Positions 29,825-40,351 of a stretch of 64,000 nt of DNA are shown here, piece after piece; the stretch's first letter is position 1, and each line of letters begins with the position of its first letter. This DNA is from Gossypium raimondii (lineage: Eukaryota; Streptophyta; Magnoliopsida; Malvales; Malvaceae): positions 310,001 to 374,000 of the forward strand of contig NC_068570.1 of assembly GCF_025698545.1 (NCBI RefSeq). Reading direction: 5' to 3'. The notes below the pieces were generated by a model. The model was not told the DNA's origin and made no database searches. It worked only from the letters and a program-made list of their open reading frames with translations. The translations under genes were made by a program, and so were the position numbers.

Positions 29825-31000
29825 GCACTGTATCCTCGAAGCCTTTTTCGCTGTAGTTTAAAAAATGGAATCTCGAGACGAATTACAAATACTTGTATGT
29901 TCCATTCAACCTACCAAATTAAAAAAAAAAAAAAGAGAAAACGTAAGAATTAATGTTAAATGAGAAACAATTTCAAAATTCGAACATCAAAAAAGAAATT
30001 AATGCGATTTAAACAATCCTCTTACCTTGGAGCTTCTTCAATTCAAGCAACAAAAAGCGAGGAGAAATCACCCCAGAACCAGAATTCGCGTTGTTTCCTC
30101 TTCTTCTAAGCCTTTGCTGTACTTCAAAACATGAAATCTCGAGTCAAATTTCAAATACTTGTATGTTCCATTGATCTACGTAAGAATTATACATTTACGT
30201 TAATTCGAAATGAGAAACAATTTCAAAAATTCGAAACAAAATTAATGCGATTCAAACAATCCTCACACCTTCTAGCTTCTATTCAAGCATACAAAAGCAA
30301 AGAGAAATCACCTTAGAACCAGAAATCGCGTCGTTTCCTCTGCTTCGAAGCCTTCTTTTTCGGGCCTTCTAGCTTCTATTCAAGCATACAAAAGCAAAGA
30401 GAAATCATCTTAGAACCAGAAATCGCATCGTTTCCTCTGCTTCGAAGCCTTATTTTTCTCGGGGCTGCACTTCAGAAACATGAAATCTCGAGTCAAATTT
30501 TCAAATACTTGTATATTCCATTGGTCCTACCAATTTCCAAATCAAAACGTATAAATTATACATCTACATTAATGCCGAACGAGAAACAATATCAAAAGTT
30601 CAAATATAAAATAAATAAATAAAACGAAGAAATCAATGCAATTCAAACAAATCCTCTCAACTTCAAGCTTCAATTCAAACGAAGCGCTTCGAACTTTCAA
30701 TTCATCAAACTGAAAAAATGAAAATAGAAATCACCTTAGAACAAGAAATCGCGTTGTTTCCTCTGCTTCGAAGCCTTCTTTTTCGCGGGGCTGCATTCCA
30801 GAAGCATGAAATCTCAAGTCAAAATTTCAATTACTTACATGTTCTCCATTGATGCTTCCAATTTCCAAATCAAAACGTAAGAACTATACATCTACATTAA
30901 TGCTAAACGAGAAACCATTTCAAAAATTCAAACATAATCAAACAGATCCTCTCACCTTCGAGCTTCAATTCAAACGAAGCGCTTCGAGCTTTCAATTCAG
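29825..31000 (-). repeat. Tandem repeats in the kinesin 5' leader
   Basis: Four to five imperfect units of about 100-350 bases share blocks such as 'cctctgcttcgaagcctt', 'catgaaatctcgagtcaaat' and 'agaaatcaccttagaaccag' (starting near 29835, 30095, 30330, 30425 and 30750). On the minus, transcribed strand the last block reads CTGGTTCTAAG|GTGATTTC, a good splice donor. It is present at about 30306 and 30730, with the core eroded in the units at about 30066 and 30402. The units therefore look like multiplied copies of a 5' UTR exon end. Confidence 0.8.
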
Positions 31001-31254
31001 AAAAATGAAAAAAACTGAAAAGAGAATGAGACTTCAATTAAAAAGAAGAAAACATTTGTAGTGAGTAAAAATGATCCAAGAAAACAAACGTAGCGAGAAA
31101 CCGCTAAAAATGGATGAATCAAAAGCGAAAAAAAGAAACAAAATTAACTAAACTTTATCTCTATGTGACTCTAACAGTGCGTTACGAAGAAGAAGAGAAA
31201 GAGAGTTGAAGAAGAAGAAGAAGGCGGCAATGGCAAATGCCAAGGCAAATTTGC

Positions 31255-31330
31255 AATGGCCGTTGGTTTCTTCGCTTCGGCCTCTCTTTCTGACTTGGAA
31301 CCGTACCGACCTTTCAAATATAACCGCTAA
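31255..31330 (-). promoter_or_regulatory. Kinesin-7 core promoter with MSA-like element
   Basis: The minus strand reads AACCAACGGCCA at about 31256-31268. It contains the AACGG core of the mitosis-specific activator (MSA) element bound by three-repeat MYBs, with a good match to the flanking consensus. A TATA-like GTTATATTT lies about 50 bases upstream (around 31317-31325). MSA elements drive G2/M expression of known kinesin-7/NACK genes. The transcription start is inferred to be near 31290, giving a 5' leader of about 1.5 kb that must contain at least one intron. Confidence 0.4.
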
Positions 31331-31697
31331 ACTCTTAACTAAAATAGGAACATTGGCGAAATTACCTTTTTGACCCGCATAGTCTTTGTTTTGAACACTG
31401 TCGCCATCATCCCATTTTTATCTCATTGTCGATCTAATCCGTAGTTTTATTTAGGTAAAAGGAACCGTTATTTTTAGAACCGGAATAATGGTCGAATTGG
31501 TTAAATCACTGATTCGATAAAAAAAATATTAAAACTTTAATATTTTCTTTTTAAAATTTGATTTAACTGTTTTTTAAGTTGATTCAATTGGTGTATACTA
31601 GTTCATGATCCAACTAGTTCAATACTATCTCCAGCCAAGACGAGTATCCTAGCCGATTCTTGGTCTATCTAGTCGACCCAGTTCAAACATCATTGAA

Positions 31698-32170
31698 AAA
31701 AACCTCAATACTCTCTATTAATTTTGATATTGAGTAAATTGGTCTCTCTAAAAAAATTAGAGCAATTTAATCTCTTTTAATTTCAAAAATAAGTAACTAA
31801 GGATAATTAATTACAACCGTTAATGTTTTTTGTCAACTATACATATTTTTCATTGGCATAATAATAAATTTAGCTCTCCAACTCTATGTATTTTGTCAAT
31901 TGGACTTGATTTAACAAATTTAATTTGCAACATTTACACATTCTGTCAGTTTTGTTCCGATTTACCAAATTTAGCCCACAAGTGAGGGTAAATTTATTAT
32001 TATACCAATCAAAATTACATGCTATTGATGGAAAACATTGACGTGGTGGTTAATTGTCCTTATTTGCTCACTCTTGAAATTGATAGATATTTAATTGCTT
32101 CAAGTTTTTTTAGAGTGACCAGTTTGCTCGATATCGAAATTGAGAAGGACCAAAGAAGTGTTTTTACCTT
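31698..32170. mobile_element. Foldback element, family B copy 1
   Basis: Left arm 'gatattgagtaaattggtct ... ggataattaattacaacc' is mirrored by right arm 'ggttaattgtcc ... gctcgatatcgaaattgaga'. The middle has 'caacatttacacattctgtc'. Copies also occur at 33835-34292 and, split by another insertion, at 50910-53230. Confidence 0.75.
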
Positions 32171-32180
32171 TTATTTTTTT

Positions 32181-32486
32181 GTTAAAATATGTTTTAGGTC
32201 CCTGTACTCTTTGTACATTTGAAAATTCTACTTTTATTTTCAAGAATTTAATCCATTTACTTTTTAAATTTTAAAGTTTATTCTATTCAGGTTTGTTGTT
32301 GTAACATTTTGAAATTAAAATTTAGTAACCATGTAACAAAAAATAGCGTTCTTATGATCTTGAATTTAACGATTAACAATTGGGCTTACATTTTAAATTC
32401 AAAAGGTAGAGGACTAAATTCCTTGAAAAAAAGTAGGACTAAATTTCAAATGTAAAAAGAGTATTGGACTTAGAACATATTTTAAC
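32181..32486. mobile_element. Foldback MITE G (306 bp)
   Basis: Begins GTTAAAATATGTTTTAGGTCC and ends with the imperfect inverse GGACTTAGAACATATTTTAAC. The inner arms also match ('ctttgtacatttgaaa' against 'tttcaaatgtaaaaag'). A half copy is visible at about 37250-37372. Confidence 0.7.
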
Positions 32487-33834
32487 CTGTTATTTTTATT
32501 GGTTTAATTGTGATTTTCTTCTATTATTTTAAATTTTGATATTTTAATGATGTCTCTATTTTTATAATAACATTAGTGAGTTCACATTGATGACACTACT
32601 AATTTTTGTTATTAAAATAAAAATATATATTTTAAATGTTCTTAATCGTAAATTTAAATTTATTCTTTATTAAATGTAATCAATGTGATTTCTACAAAAA
32701 CCTAAGTGCGTGATTGATTAATTTAACAGTAGCAACTAGCTGAATTTGCTAATAACAACTACAAAATCATTAAAAGGTAACTTAAGTTGTCCCATATCAA
32801 CATTAATGGAGTTAGTATGTGATACATTAAGTAAATCATGACAAAAAAAAAAGTGAATGTTGTCCAAAAAAAAATGTTCACCTTATGACTTGGCTATTAT
32901 AGATCATAATTTGAACTCAAAAACTTGAGTCTTTATTGAGAAGATAATTGTTGGATTATAAATTTGATAGAGCTTTTTAAGGGTTGTGATGATTGCAATC
33001 AGCAATTGAATCGATAATTGAAATATATTTACATAAGTTCAAACATAGAAAGATATTTTAAATCAAAACAAATTTAAAGACAACCTACACATGCTTGGGA
33101 GGAAGAAACTTGACTTTGAGTATTGGCAATGGAATATTAAGTTTTGAGTGAATTTAGACATAGTAATATTCTCTTCCAATGAATATTGTTTGTCAAAGCT
33201 GTAAAGATTAGAGTAGACCTTGAAAATCAAGTACAACTTTGGATGATTAAGGATGATGAAAGTTGTAATGGTTTATAGTTATTGTAAAGAGAAAGTTATA
33301 GAGAAAATTTAAGAATGTTTAAGTTACAATGAAAGGGGATTACAAAATAAGTAGGAGTGAACATACTGAAAGTAATAAGTAGTGGAAACGAGGGAAATTA
33401 TGTAAACACGTTAGTGAATAATGGGGGGAGAGAGAGAAGATACAAAGATGGTGGACATGGTGGAGATTACTCGGAAGTTACACTCACCAAACATTTTGAT
33501 AACTAGAGAGCTACTTGCACGGCATTGTTTGTTCAACCAAAAGGGTAAGCATTTGTGTGTTTCAAAAAAAATGTGAAGAAGCGGACTCCTTAACAATGTT
33601 TGAATTTGGATCTAGAAGTTATGCTCTTCAAGATATCCTTACTATTGAACAATAATAATCTTATCAACTTTCCAAGGTTATCTCTACAATCTTAAAGCGC
33701 TGATTTTTGGTGCAAAAACACTAATTAATAACTAAAAATGATAAGTTAATGACATGTCATAAAAAATTTATAACTAAATTTATTTTATTTTTAAAATTAT
33801 AATTAACAATGGCATATAAAAGTTATGACAAAAT

Positions 33835-34292
33835 GGTAAAAGAAAATTCTTTAGTTCCTCTCAATTTCAATATTGAATAAATTGGTTCCTTTAAAAAAAT
33901 CAAAACAATTTAATCCTTATCAATTTGAAAGTTAGCAACTAAGAACAATTAATTACAGCATAGATGTTTGTCGTCAATTGTACACATTTTAATGGTATAA
34001 TAACAAATTTAGCCCTAAAAGTTTACTCATTCTATCAATTTGATATTGATTTAACAAATTTAGCGAGCAACATTTATACATGAGGTCAACGTTGACGTAG
34101 AATATATAAACACCAAGGGATAAATTTATTATTATACCAATCGCAATTATATACAATTGAGAGAAAATATTAATGTCATGATTAATTGTCCTCAAATTTT
34201 CAATTTTAAAATTGATGGAAATTAAATTGCTCTAATTTTTTAATAGATCAATTTACTCGATATCAAAATTGAGACATCAAGTGTTTTTACCT
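33835..34292. mobile_element. Foldback element, family B copy 2
   Basis: Same arms as copy 1, here 'caatattgaataaattggtt' near 33871 and 'caatttactcgatatcaaaa' near 34250. Both arms are complete. Confidence 0.7.
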
Positions 34293-34456
34293 AACAAAAT
34301 ATTAACTTGCAATATTTAGCACATGCAAAAACGATGACTACAATCATCTATTGGGCATGATAAGAGGGAAAATCAATATAACTCGAGCATTGCTATTGTT
34401 TCCTCTGAGGCTGACACGATACAAACTCTTAACTTCCACAAATTATATACATACGG

Positions 34457-34895
34457 GTTAAATTAATATTTAGGACCTACACTTGACAACTTTTTCTACA
34501 TTAGGGCTTGAACTTTTTTATGATCTAAGTTAGACCCTAAACTTGATAATTGTTCCTACATTAAGGCTTGAACTAGGCAATTGTTCTCACATTAGGCGTG
34601 AACTTTTTTTTTATCCACTCTGAACTTGGCATTTGTTCCAATATTGGGGGAAAAACTTGGCAATTGTTCTCAAGTTGGAGTCTAAACTCTAGGTCTTTCA
34701 AGGACTAACTTGGACAAAAAAATTTCAAGCCCCAATATAGGAATAATTGTCAAGTTCAAGGCCTAACTTAAATAAAAAAAAGTTTAATCCCCAATGTGAA
34801 AACAATTATCAAGTTAAGGGCCTTTAAACAAAAAAAGCTCAGACCCTAATATGGGAAAATTTGTCAAATTTCGACCCTAAAAAGTGATTTAACCC
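34457..34895. mobile_element. Foldback element, family D copy 1
   Basis: Ends GGGTTAAAT and ATTTAACCC. The interior has several short direct and inverted copies of 'cctacattagggcttgaac' and 'cttgacaattgttcc'. A full relative is at 36032-36492 and a fragment at about 35560-35805. Confidence 0.65.
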
Positions 34896-35024
34896 TATAC
34901 ATGTATATACACATTACCATTGAAATGAAAAATATGACATACATTTTAAAAAGGATATTGAACTCTTATTAGATGAAATCAAAGGTTGCAATTCATAAGG
35001 GCCAAAGCAAGACATAAGATAAGC

Positions 35025-35315
35025 ATGTCTAGGTTAAGTGAGAGGTCAGTGATGCATATCTTTATTGTGACAATGATGGTTATTATAATGACATCGATGA
35101 TCACCATAATAGCAACTGATGAATCATCGCCATTGTCACCATCTTCATCAGCAACATCTATTTCCTTCAATGAGATCAAAAACAAGGAGTTGCAAGGGAA
35201 AGCAGGTGTAGAGGAATATGAAAAACCTAATTATTTTGTTGAGGATTATGGTGTTTGGAACCCTACACCTAGATCAGGTGGTGCATATGCATCTCCAGTT
35301 CCCCATGCTGCTTAA
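35025..35315 (+). CDS. Putative secreted signalling-peptide precursor with C-terminal DYG motif
   Basis: A 96-residue ORF starting at the ATG in 'aagcATGTCT'. The codon opening the frame further upstream is TTG and was not used. The N-terminus is basic, followed by a strongly hydrophobic stretch (HIFIVTMMVIIMTSMITIIA, about residues 11-30) fitting a signal peptide, then a Ser/acidic spacer. The last 25 residues are distinctive: acidic residues precede D74-Y75-G76, followed by VWNPTPRSGGAYASPVPHAA. An acidic-Asp-Tyr start plus Pro/Gly-rich tail is the layout of tyrosine-sulfated plant peptides (PSY, CIF, RGF and TWS1 families), but I cannot assign it to a known one. Both sides are flanked by family D repeats, yet the ORF itself is not repeat-like. 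Confidence 0.6.
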   Translation: MSRLSERSVMHIFIVTMMVIIMTSMITIIATDESSPLSPSSSATSISFNEIKNKELQGKAGVEEYEKPNYFVEDYGVWNPTPRSGGAYASPVPHAA

Positions 35316-36031
35316 TTTTCAGGTTTCTGCATCATATTTCTCCTTCATATATACAGATGTATTATTGTAATTCTTTATACGTCTACTGTCTTCCACAAAT
35401 TGCATAATAATCAATGTCGTATATGTGATAAAAGGTTTTTTCTATGTGTATGCAACGTTTAATATGGATTGCCTTACCTTTATCTTGAATATATACGCAC
35501 TTAAATGTTGGAATTTGTGTTGATAGAACTTGAATCACAAGTTCAAACTTTTCAAAAATGTTTGGAGCCCCAAATTCATAATTGTTTCTGCATTAGGATT
35601 TGAATTTTTTTTTGTTTTGTTTAAGTCAATCTTTGAATTTGGCAATTGTTCTTACAATAGGGCATTAATTAGACAATTATTCCTGCATTAGGACTCAACG
35701 CAGGAACGTAGGAACAACTGCTAAATTCATAGGCTAATTTAGGTAAAACAATAGTTTAAATCTTAATGTAGGAACAATTACTAAGTTCAAATCTCAAATA
35801 ATGCATTAACACTTAAGTTTTTCACATCATTGAATGCTATTTTTTTTAATACATATGTCCAATATAGATATCAAATAATAATAAAATAGTATATTTATAT
35901 TATTACTTTACTGATTGAATTGGTGTCACATTGTGATTTTCATAAAATCTATTAGATAATAAGAAATTATGAATGGATGAAAGAGTTCTAAAATTAAAAC
36001 AAAAGAAAATAATTTCCTCTTAAATTTGTAA

Positions 36032-36492
36032 TGGGTTAAATTATTTTTTGGACTTAAACTTGACAATTATTCTTATATTGAGGTCTGAATTTATTTTTGC
36101 TCTTAAGTTAGACTCTAAACTTGCCAATTGCTCCTACATTGGGGCTTGAACTATTTTTTTGGTATAAGTTAGGCCTTGAAATTAGCAACTGTTATCATAT
36201 TGGAGCCTAATTTTTTCCAAGTTAGTCCTTGATATTCCCTTAAAACCCTAAAGTTTAGGCCTCAATGAAGGAATAATTGCCAAGTTCAGACCTCAATGTG
36301 AGAACAATTGCTAAGTTCAGGTCCCAATATAAGAACAATTACCAAGTTCAAATATTAACTTGGACAAAAAAGGAGTTCAAGCTCTAATGTGAGAACAATT
36401 ATCGTATTCAATGGCTAATTTGAAAAAAAAAATTCAAGCCCCAATTAAGAATTGTTGTCAAATTCAGTCCTAAATAATGATTTAACCCATTC
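36032..36492. mobile_element. Foldback element, family D copy 2
   Basis: Starts GGGTTAAATTATTTTTTGGAC and ends AAATAATGATTTAACCC, with multiple internal 'caattgttctcacattgggg'-like units in both orientations. Confidence 0.65.
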
Positions 36493-36863
36493 ATAATTTA
36501 GTCCTTCAATAAAAGTTGTAATCCACAGAAAATAGAAGTGTAATGGTCCTCAATAAGTCCAAAACTAGCTTTGGCCCAATCCATCGTTAGACCTAACTAT
36601 ACAGCCTGCTGGGGTATGTGCAGAGCAGAGATGGTGGCACATATGACAGGGATCTGCTTTAAATTAGCTAAGGTAGGTTATGATGTGGGTGGTCGGCACA
36701 AAGATGAAACCTTTTGGCCCGATATTGACCAACAACAACAACTTTTGTCGTTTTACTAGCACGTTCAAAACGATGGAATCAAGAGGACTATAATTAATGT
36801 AAAGATGGACATAAACGTTGTGCCATGAAAAGCAAAGCACATATAACATCGAATTGATATAAG

Positions 36864-37230
36864 AAACGGTAAATTATATTAATGGTCACTTAATTATTAT
36901 TATTTTTTTAGTCACTAAATTATGAAAAATTATAAAATGGTTATTTAATTTTTTAATTTTATCTTTTTAGTCATTAACAGGCTACCGGTGGTAGTTTTTA
37001 ACCCTCAATATCAACACATTGTGAAATTTGATATTTTACTTTTGTTTTGTGATATTGAGGATTAATTTTAAAAGAATGAGAAAAGATAAAAATTATTATA
37101 GTGGATTTTGGGTGTTTCCAGTTTTTGGAAATTTTCAATCAAATATAATTGATTTTTTAGCTTTTTAGGTAAAAGGTCACCAAAAAAAGTAAAATTGCAA
37201 AAAGACCAAATTACAAGATAAATTTAACAA
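36864..37230. mobile_element. Foldback element, family E, partial copy
   Basis: The left arm ('ggtcacttaattattattat', then 'atggttatttaattttttaa') and centre ('ttaaccctcaatatcaacac') match the family E element near 18735. The right arm is missing and is replaced by a half copy of element G. Confidence 0.5.
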
Positions 37231-37455
37231 AGTAAATTTAACAGTGTTAATAGTTGGACCTAAATTTTCAAATATGAAAAGCAAAACGATTAAATTCCTA
37301 AAAATAAAAGCACATTGACTAAATTCCAAATTTGTGAGGCGTATAAAGACTTATAGCATATTTTAACCTATATATTCATAGGTTAATCATAAAAGTTTCG
37401 TTTAATTCATCTATTAAAAGATTTCAAGTTGATTAATATTAATAACAAAAACAAG

Positions 37456-37740
37456 GTAAAAGCATCATAAAGGTACTTATACTAAGAGTTAAATTGCATT
37501 TTACCGTTTTTACTAAAAAAAATGACAAATTAGTTTCTATAAGTTAGATAAAAAAATGGTCATTTGTTAAAACTCTATCCATTTTTTTGTTAAAAGTTGG
37601 TTCCTATACGTAAGCATAAGGCACACATGGCACGCTACGTGTAATTGTTTAGTTATTGAGTCAGCCAGGCCAATTCTTAGTTGTAGAAATTAATAAAGAG
37701 ACAAATGTAATATAACTTCTAATACAGCGACTTCTAATCC
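37456..37740. mobile_element. Foldback MITE, family A copy 4
   Basis: Left arm 'actaagagttaaattgcatt' near 37480 and centre 'ggcacgctacgtgtaattg' are clear. The right arm is shortened ('taacttctaatacagcgact'). Confidence 0.65.
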
Positions 37741-38129
37741 ATTTTTTTAGTCTTTAGGGGGTATGCTTGTACCCACCATGACCCTGCAATTTGGTTCAAG
37801 ACAAAAAACCAGACCATCCCTTTTTGTATACCCCTCCTTTCTTTATCTTGATCACAATCATGGTCACCTTTCCTCTTCTTTTGTTGTACCCTCTTACAAA
37901 GGTTAGTCTCTCCCGACCAAAAGGGCTTTTGATTGATTGTTCCTTTGATTGTCCTGTTGGCACTTCAACAGTTTTTCAGACAATGATAAATCATCAACTA
38001 AGATTAAGCAAAAACAAAACAAAAGGAGAATTTTTTTCATTGATATTTACAAAGTAGTGAGAAGAATACAAAATGAAAAACATCAAAGCAAGGAAAATTA
38101 CAAGCAAAAATAAGAACTTGAAGTTCCTT

Positions 38130-39576
38130 TTAAAAAGGCCTAGATCTCTTAGTTACAACGGTAGGAGGAGGATTGATTTGTGGGACTGTAAAAGCATCAT
38201 TTGTCCATCTCTTGTTACCTTTCATGGTTGTTTCTTTTAACCCAATTGGTCCTTCCATTTGAGGAAGATGATAAAGAGATTGTGAAGGATCAGAAAATGG
38301 CAACATTCCATCATCATTCTATCAAAAAGAACGAAAGAAAAATAGTAAAGTAACCCAAGTCATAAACTATCAATAAGTTACGTTTCGATAACTTAATTTC
38401 AAAAAGTTACAAAATAATTATTAAATTATTCAAAATATTTCAGCTAAATCATGCTGAATTGTTAAAATTGCTACTATATAACCTTTTCTATTTCACCACT
38501 TGTATCAATCGGAAGCTCCCCTTCCTTTTTTCTTTTACAATTTGTTTTTTTATAAAATAATTTTCAACGTAATGACTTTATGAATTAAAATATAAACAAC
38601 TTTCTTCTTTAATCTCGACATTGCTATCAGATCAACTTAAATTTAAGATATATTCTTTTACTCATCGATAAATGTTAATTTACCGGACAAATCGTTAAAT
38701 CATCGCTTGTAGCTTGTTAGTCAAATTATTGACAACCCAGTAACATAAAATTCTTTTTTTAATTTTTTAATAATTATTTTATAACTTTTAAAATTAAATC
38801 ACCAAAAATTTAACTGAATAAAAATTAATCACTTTGTGGTGTAGTTTACACCAAAGAAAATAAACCCATTGTTCAGATCCCAATAAAAATAAATCAATCA
38901 AAAAGATCAAACGGTGGAGAATGAATGCAAACCTTACAGAAACCAATGGGAGATAGAGATGGAGATGAATCAAGTAAATCTTCAACATGCCAACCAGGGA
39001 GCATCTCAATTAAGTACTCAGATATACTACTTGTTGAACCATCAACTTCATTTGACGATGGATTGAAATCTGGTGGTGAAATGGAGGAGATGGGGTTGTT
39101 AACTTTGAATTCAGGGACTGAATCACCACCGTTGGATGATGATGATGTTGTATTATAAGTAGCTGATCTTGATGAAAGTTTAACACCTGTAAGAAGGAAC
39201 CTGTTATGTCTTTGTGTATGTTCATTAGCTGAGTGAATAGGGACATCGCAATCCCTACATAAGATCGCCCTGTCTTGTTGACAAAACAAGAAAGCTCGTT
39301 TCTCCTAAAAAAAAACCCAACAATAGAAACATTAAATTCTAACACGAAATTTTCAAGACAGTGATGAAATTGTTTAAAAATCACCTGACAGATATCACAA
39401 AGAGGGACTTGTTTAGAAGAAGAACAAGGATGGAGAAGGGTAAAACGTTGGTGTTTAGAAGCAAGCTTGTTGGCATGGTGGACACGATGGTCACAGGCGT
39501 CACAAAGGGCGGCTTCGTCGGCGGTGCAGAAGACAGTGGCCTCCTCTTTGTAACACACGTCGCACTGAATCTTCAT
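38130..39576 (-). CDS. Double B-box zinc-finger protein (BBX20/21-like)
   Basis: Three exons, 39385-39576, 38933-39304 and 38130-38318, join in frame to 753 nt, or 250 residues. Two B-box zinc fingers are present. The first starts MKIQCDVCYKEEATVFCTAD with paired Cys/His ligands (residues about 5-47). The second is split by intron 1 (PLCDICQ|EKRAFLFCQQDRAI, about residues 57-107). There is no CCT domain. The conserved tail motif SISEYLIEMLPGWHVEDLLD and the basic-Pro end are typical of the BBX18-25 group, which act as HY5-associated regulators of photomorphogenesis and brassinosteroid responses. The ATG at 39576 gives the canonical MKIQC start. Intron 2 contains a MITE fragment. Confidence 0.93.
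38360..38730. mobile_element. Family C MITE fragment in the B-box gene intron 2
   Basis: Shares 'actatcaataagttacgttt', 'ttcaaaaagttacaaaataat' and an interior 'gacattgctatcagatcaac', then 'tactcatcgataaatgttaa', with the copies at about 39823, 45573 and 63409. One terminal arm is missing. Confidence 0.65.
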
Positions 39577-39822
39577 TTTTTTGGGGTGCTGATACAAGAG
39601 GGGGTTATAAGGTTACATATTCAGAGAGTACTTAAAAATGGGGTGACTTTGATATAGTTGGTTTGGGGGGGGGGGGTATTTGGGAATTGGGGTTCGATGT
39701 TCGGATTGAGAGAGACACGGAAATATGGGTAGGTTTGCCTTCATCTTGAATGGTGATTTTCGTTTTGTTTTTTTAATTTTTGGGTTAATTGCATTAAAGG
39801 TCTCCGAAACTCAAATTTTAAA

Positions 39823-40351
39823 GGGTAACTATACCTAAGGTCACTAGACGATTAGTAAGTTTATTTTTTGGTCATCGAACTTCAAAAAGTTACACAATGG
39901 TCATTAAATTATTTGAAAGTTTTCATATAAGTCATTGAACTATTTGTTTTTAATAAAATGTCCAACTAGTGAGCTCCAAACGACAATTCAATGATCGATA
40001 TGGTGGATTAGTACTTATCGACGAGTAGAAGAACATACCTTAGATCCAATGCGATTTGACAGTTAGTGTCAGAGATTAGGAGAAAAAAACTATTAGGATT
40101 TTAGTTCGTAAATTCGTGGCATTTAAAGTTATTTCATGAAAAAAAACTGAACTGTAAAAAAAAAAGATGAATGAGAGCTTTTGATTAATGCAAGCGGTAT
40201 GAACAGAGAATACCATACAACAACGATTTTAACAGCCTAGAGACTTAATGAAAACTTACAAGTAGTTCATTGACCATGTTTTAACGTTTTAAAGTTCAAT
40301 AACTAAAACGTTAACTTACTGATAGTTTAGTGATCTTGGGTGTAATTTATG
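39823..40351. mobile_element. TIR MITE, family C copy upstream of the B-box gene
   Basis: Starts GGGTAACTATACCTAAGGTCAC and ends GATCTTGGGTGTAATTTATGC. The arms of about 120 bp pair through 'aaagttacacaatggtcatt' and its inverse 'gaccatgttttaacgtttt'. The interior is unique to the family ('gtgtcagagattaggagaaa'). It begins about 250 bp upstream of the B-box start codon, so it may affect its promoter. Confidence 0.8.

Larger units (their letters stand above)
31340..35024. other. Repeat-rich intergenic region
   Basis: No gene is supported. It contains foldback elements at about 31698-32170 (B), 32181-32486 (G), 33835-34292 (B) and 34457-34895 (D), with AT-rich filler between. The open frames at 32019-32222 and 33989-34195 lie inside the B elements and are not coding. 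Confidence 0.55.
35316..38129. other. Intergenic, mostly MITE-derived
   Basis: After the peptide gene's likely 3' UTR come repeat D pieces (35560-35805 and 36032-36492), a partial E element (36864-37230), a half G element (37250-37372) and a family A copy (37456-37740). The frame at 36571-36759 has no recognisable domain. 37741-38129 is unique sequence that probably contains the B-box gene's 3' UTR. Confidence 0.5.

Noticed and set aside
36571-36759. 62-codon ORF starting MAQSIVRPNY
   Set aside because: Between two repeats, with no domain, signal peptide or conserved motif visible.
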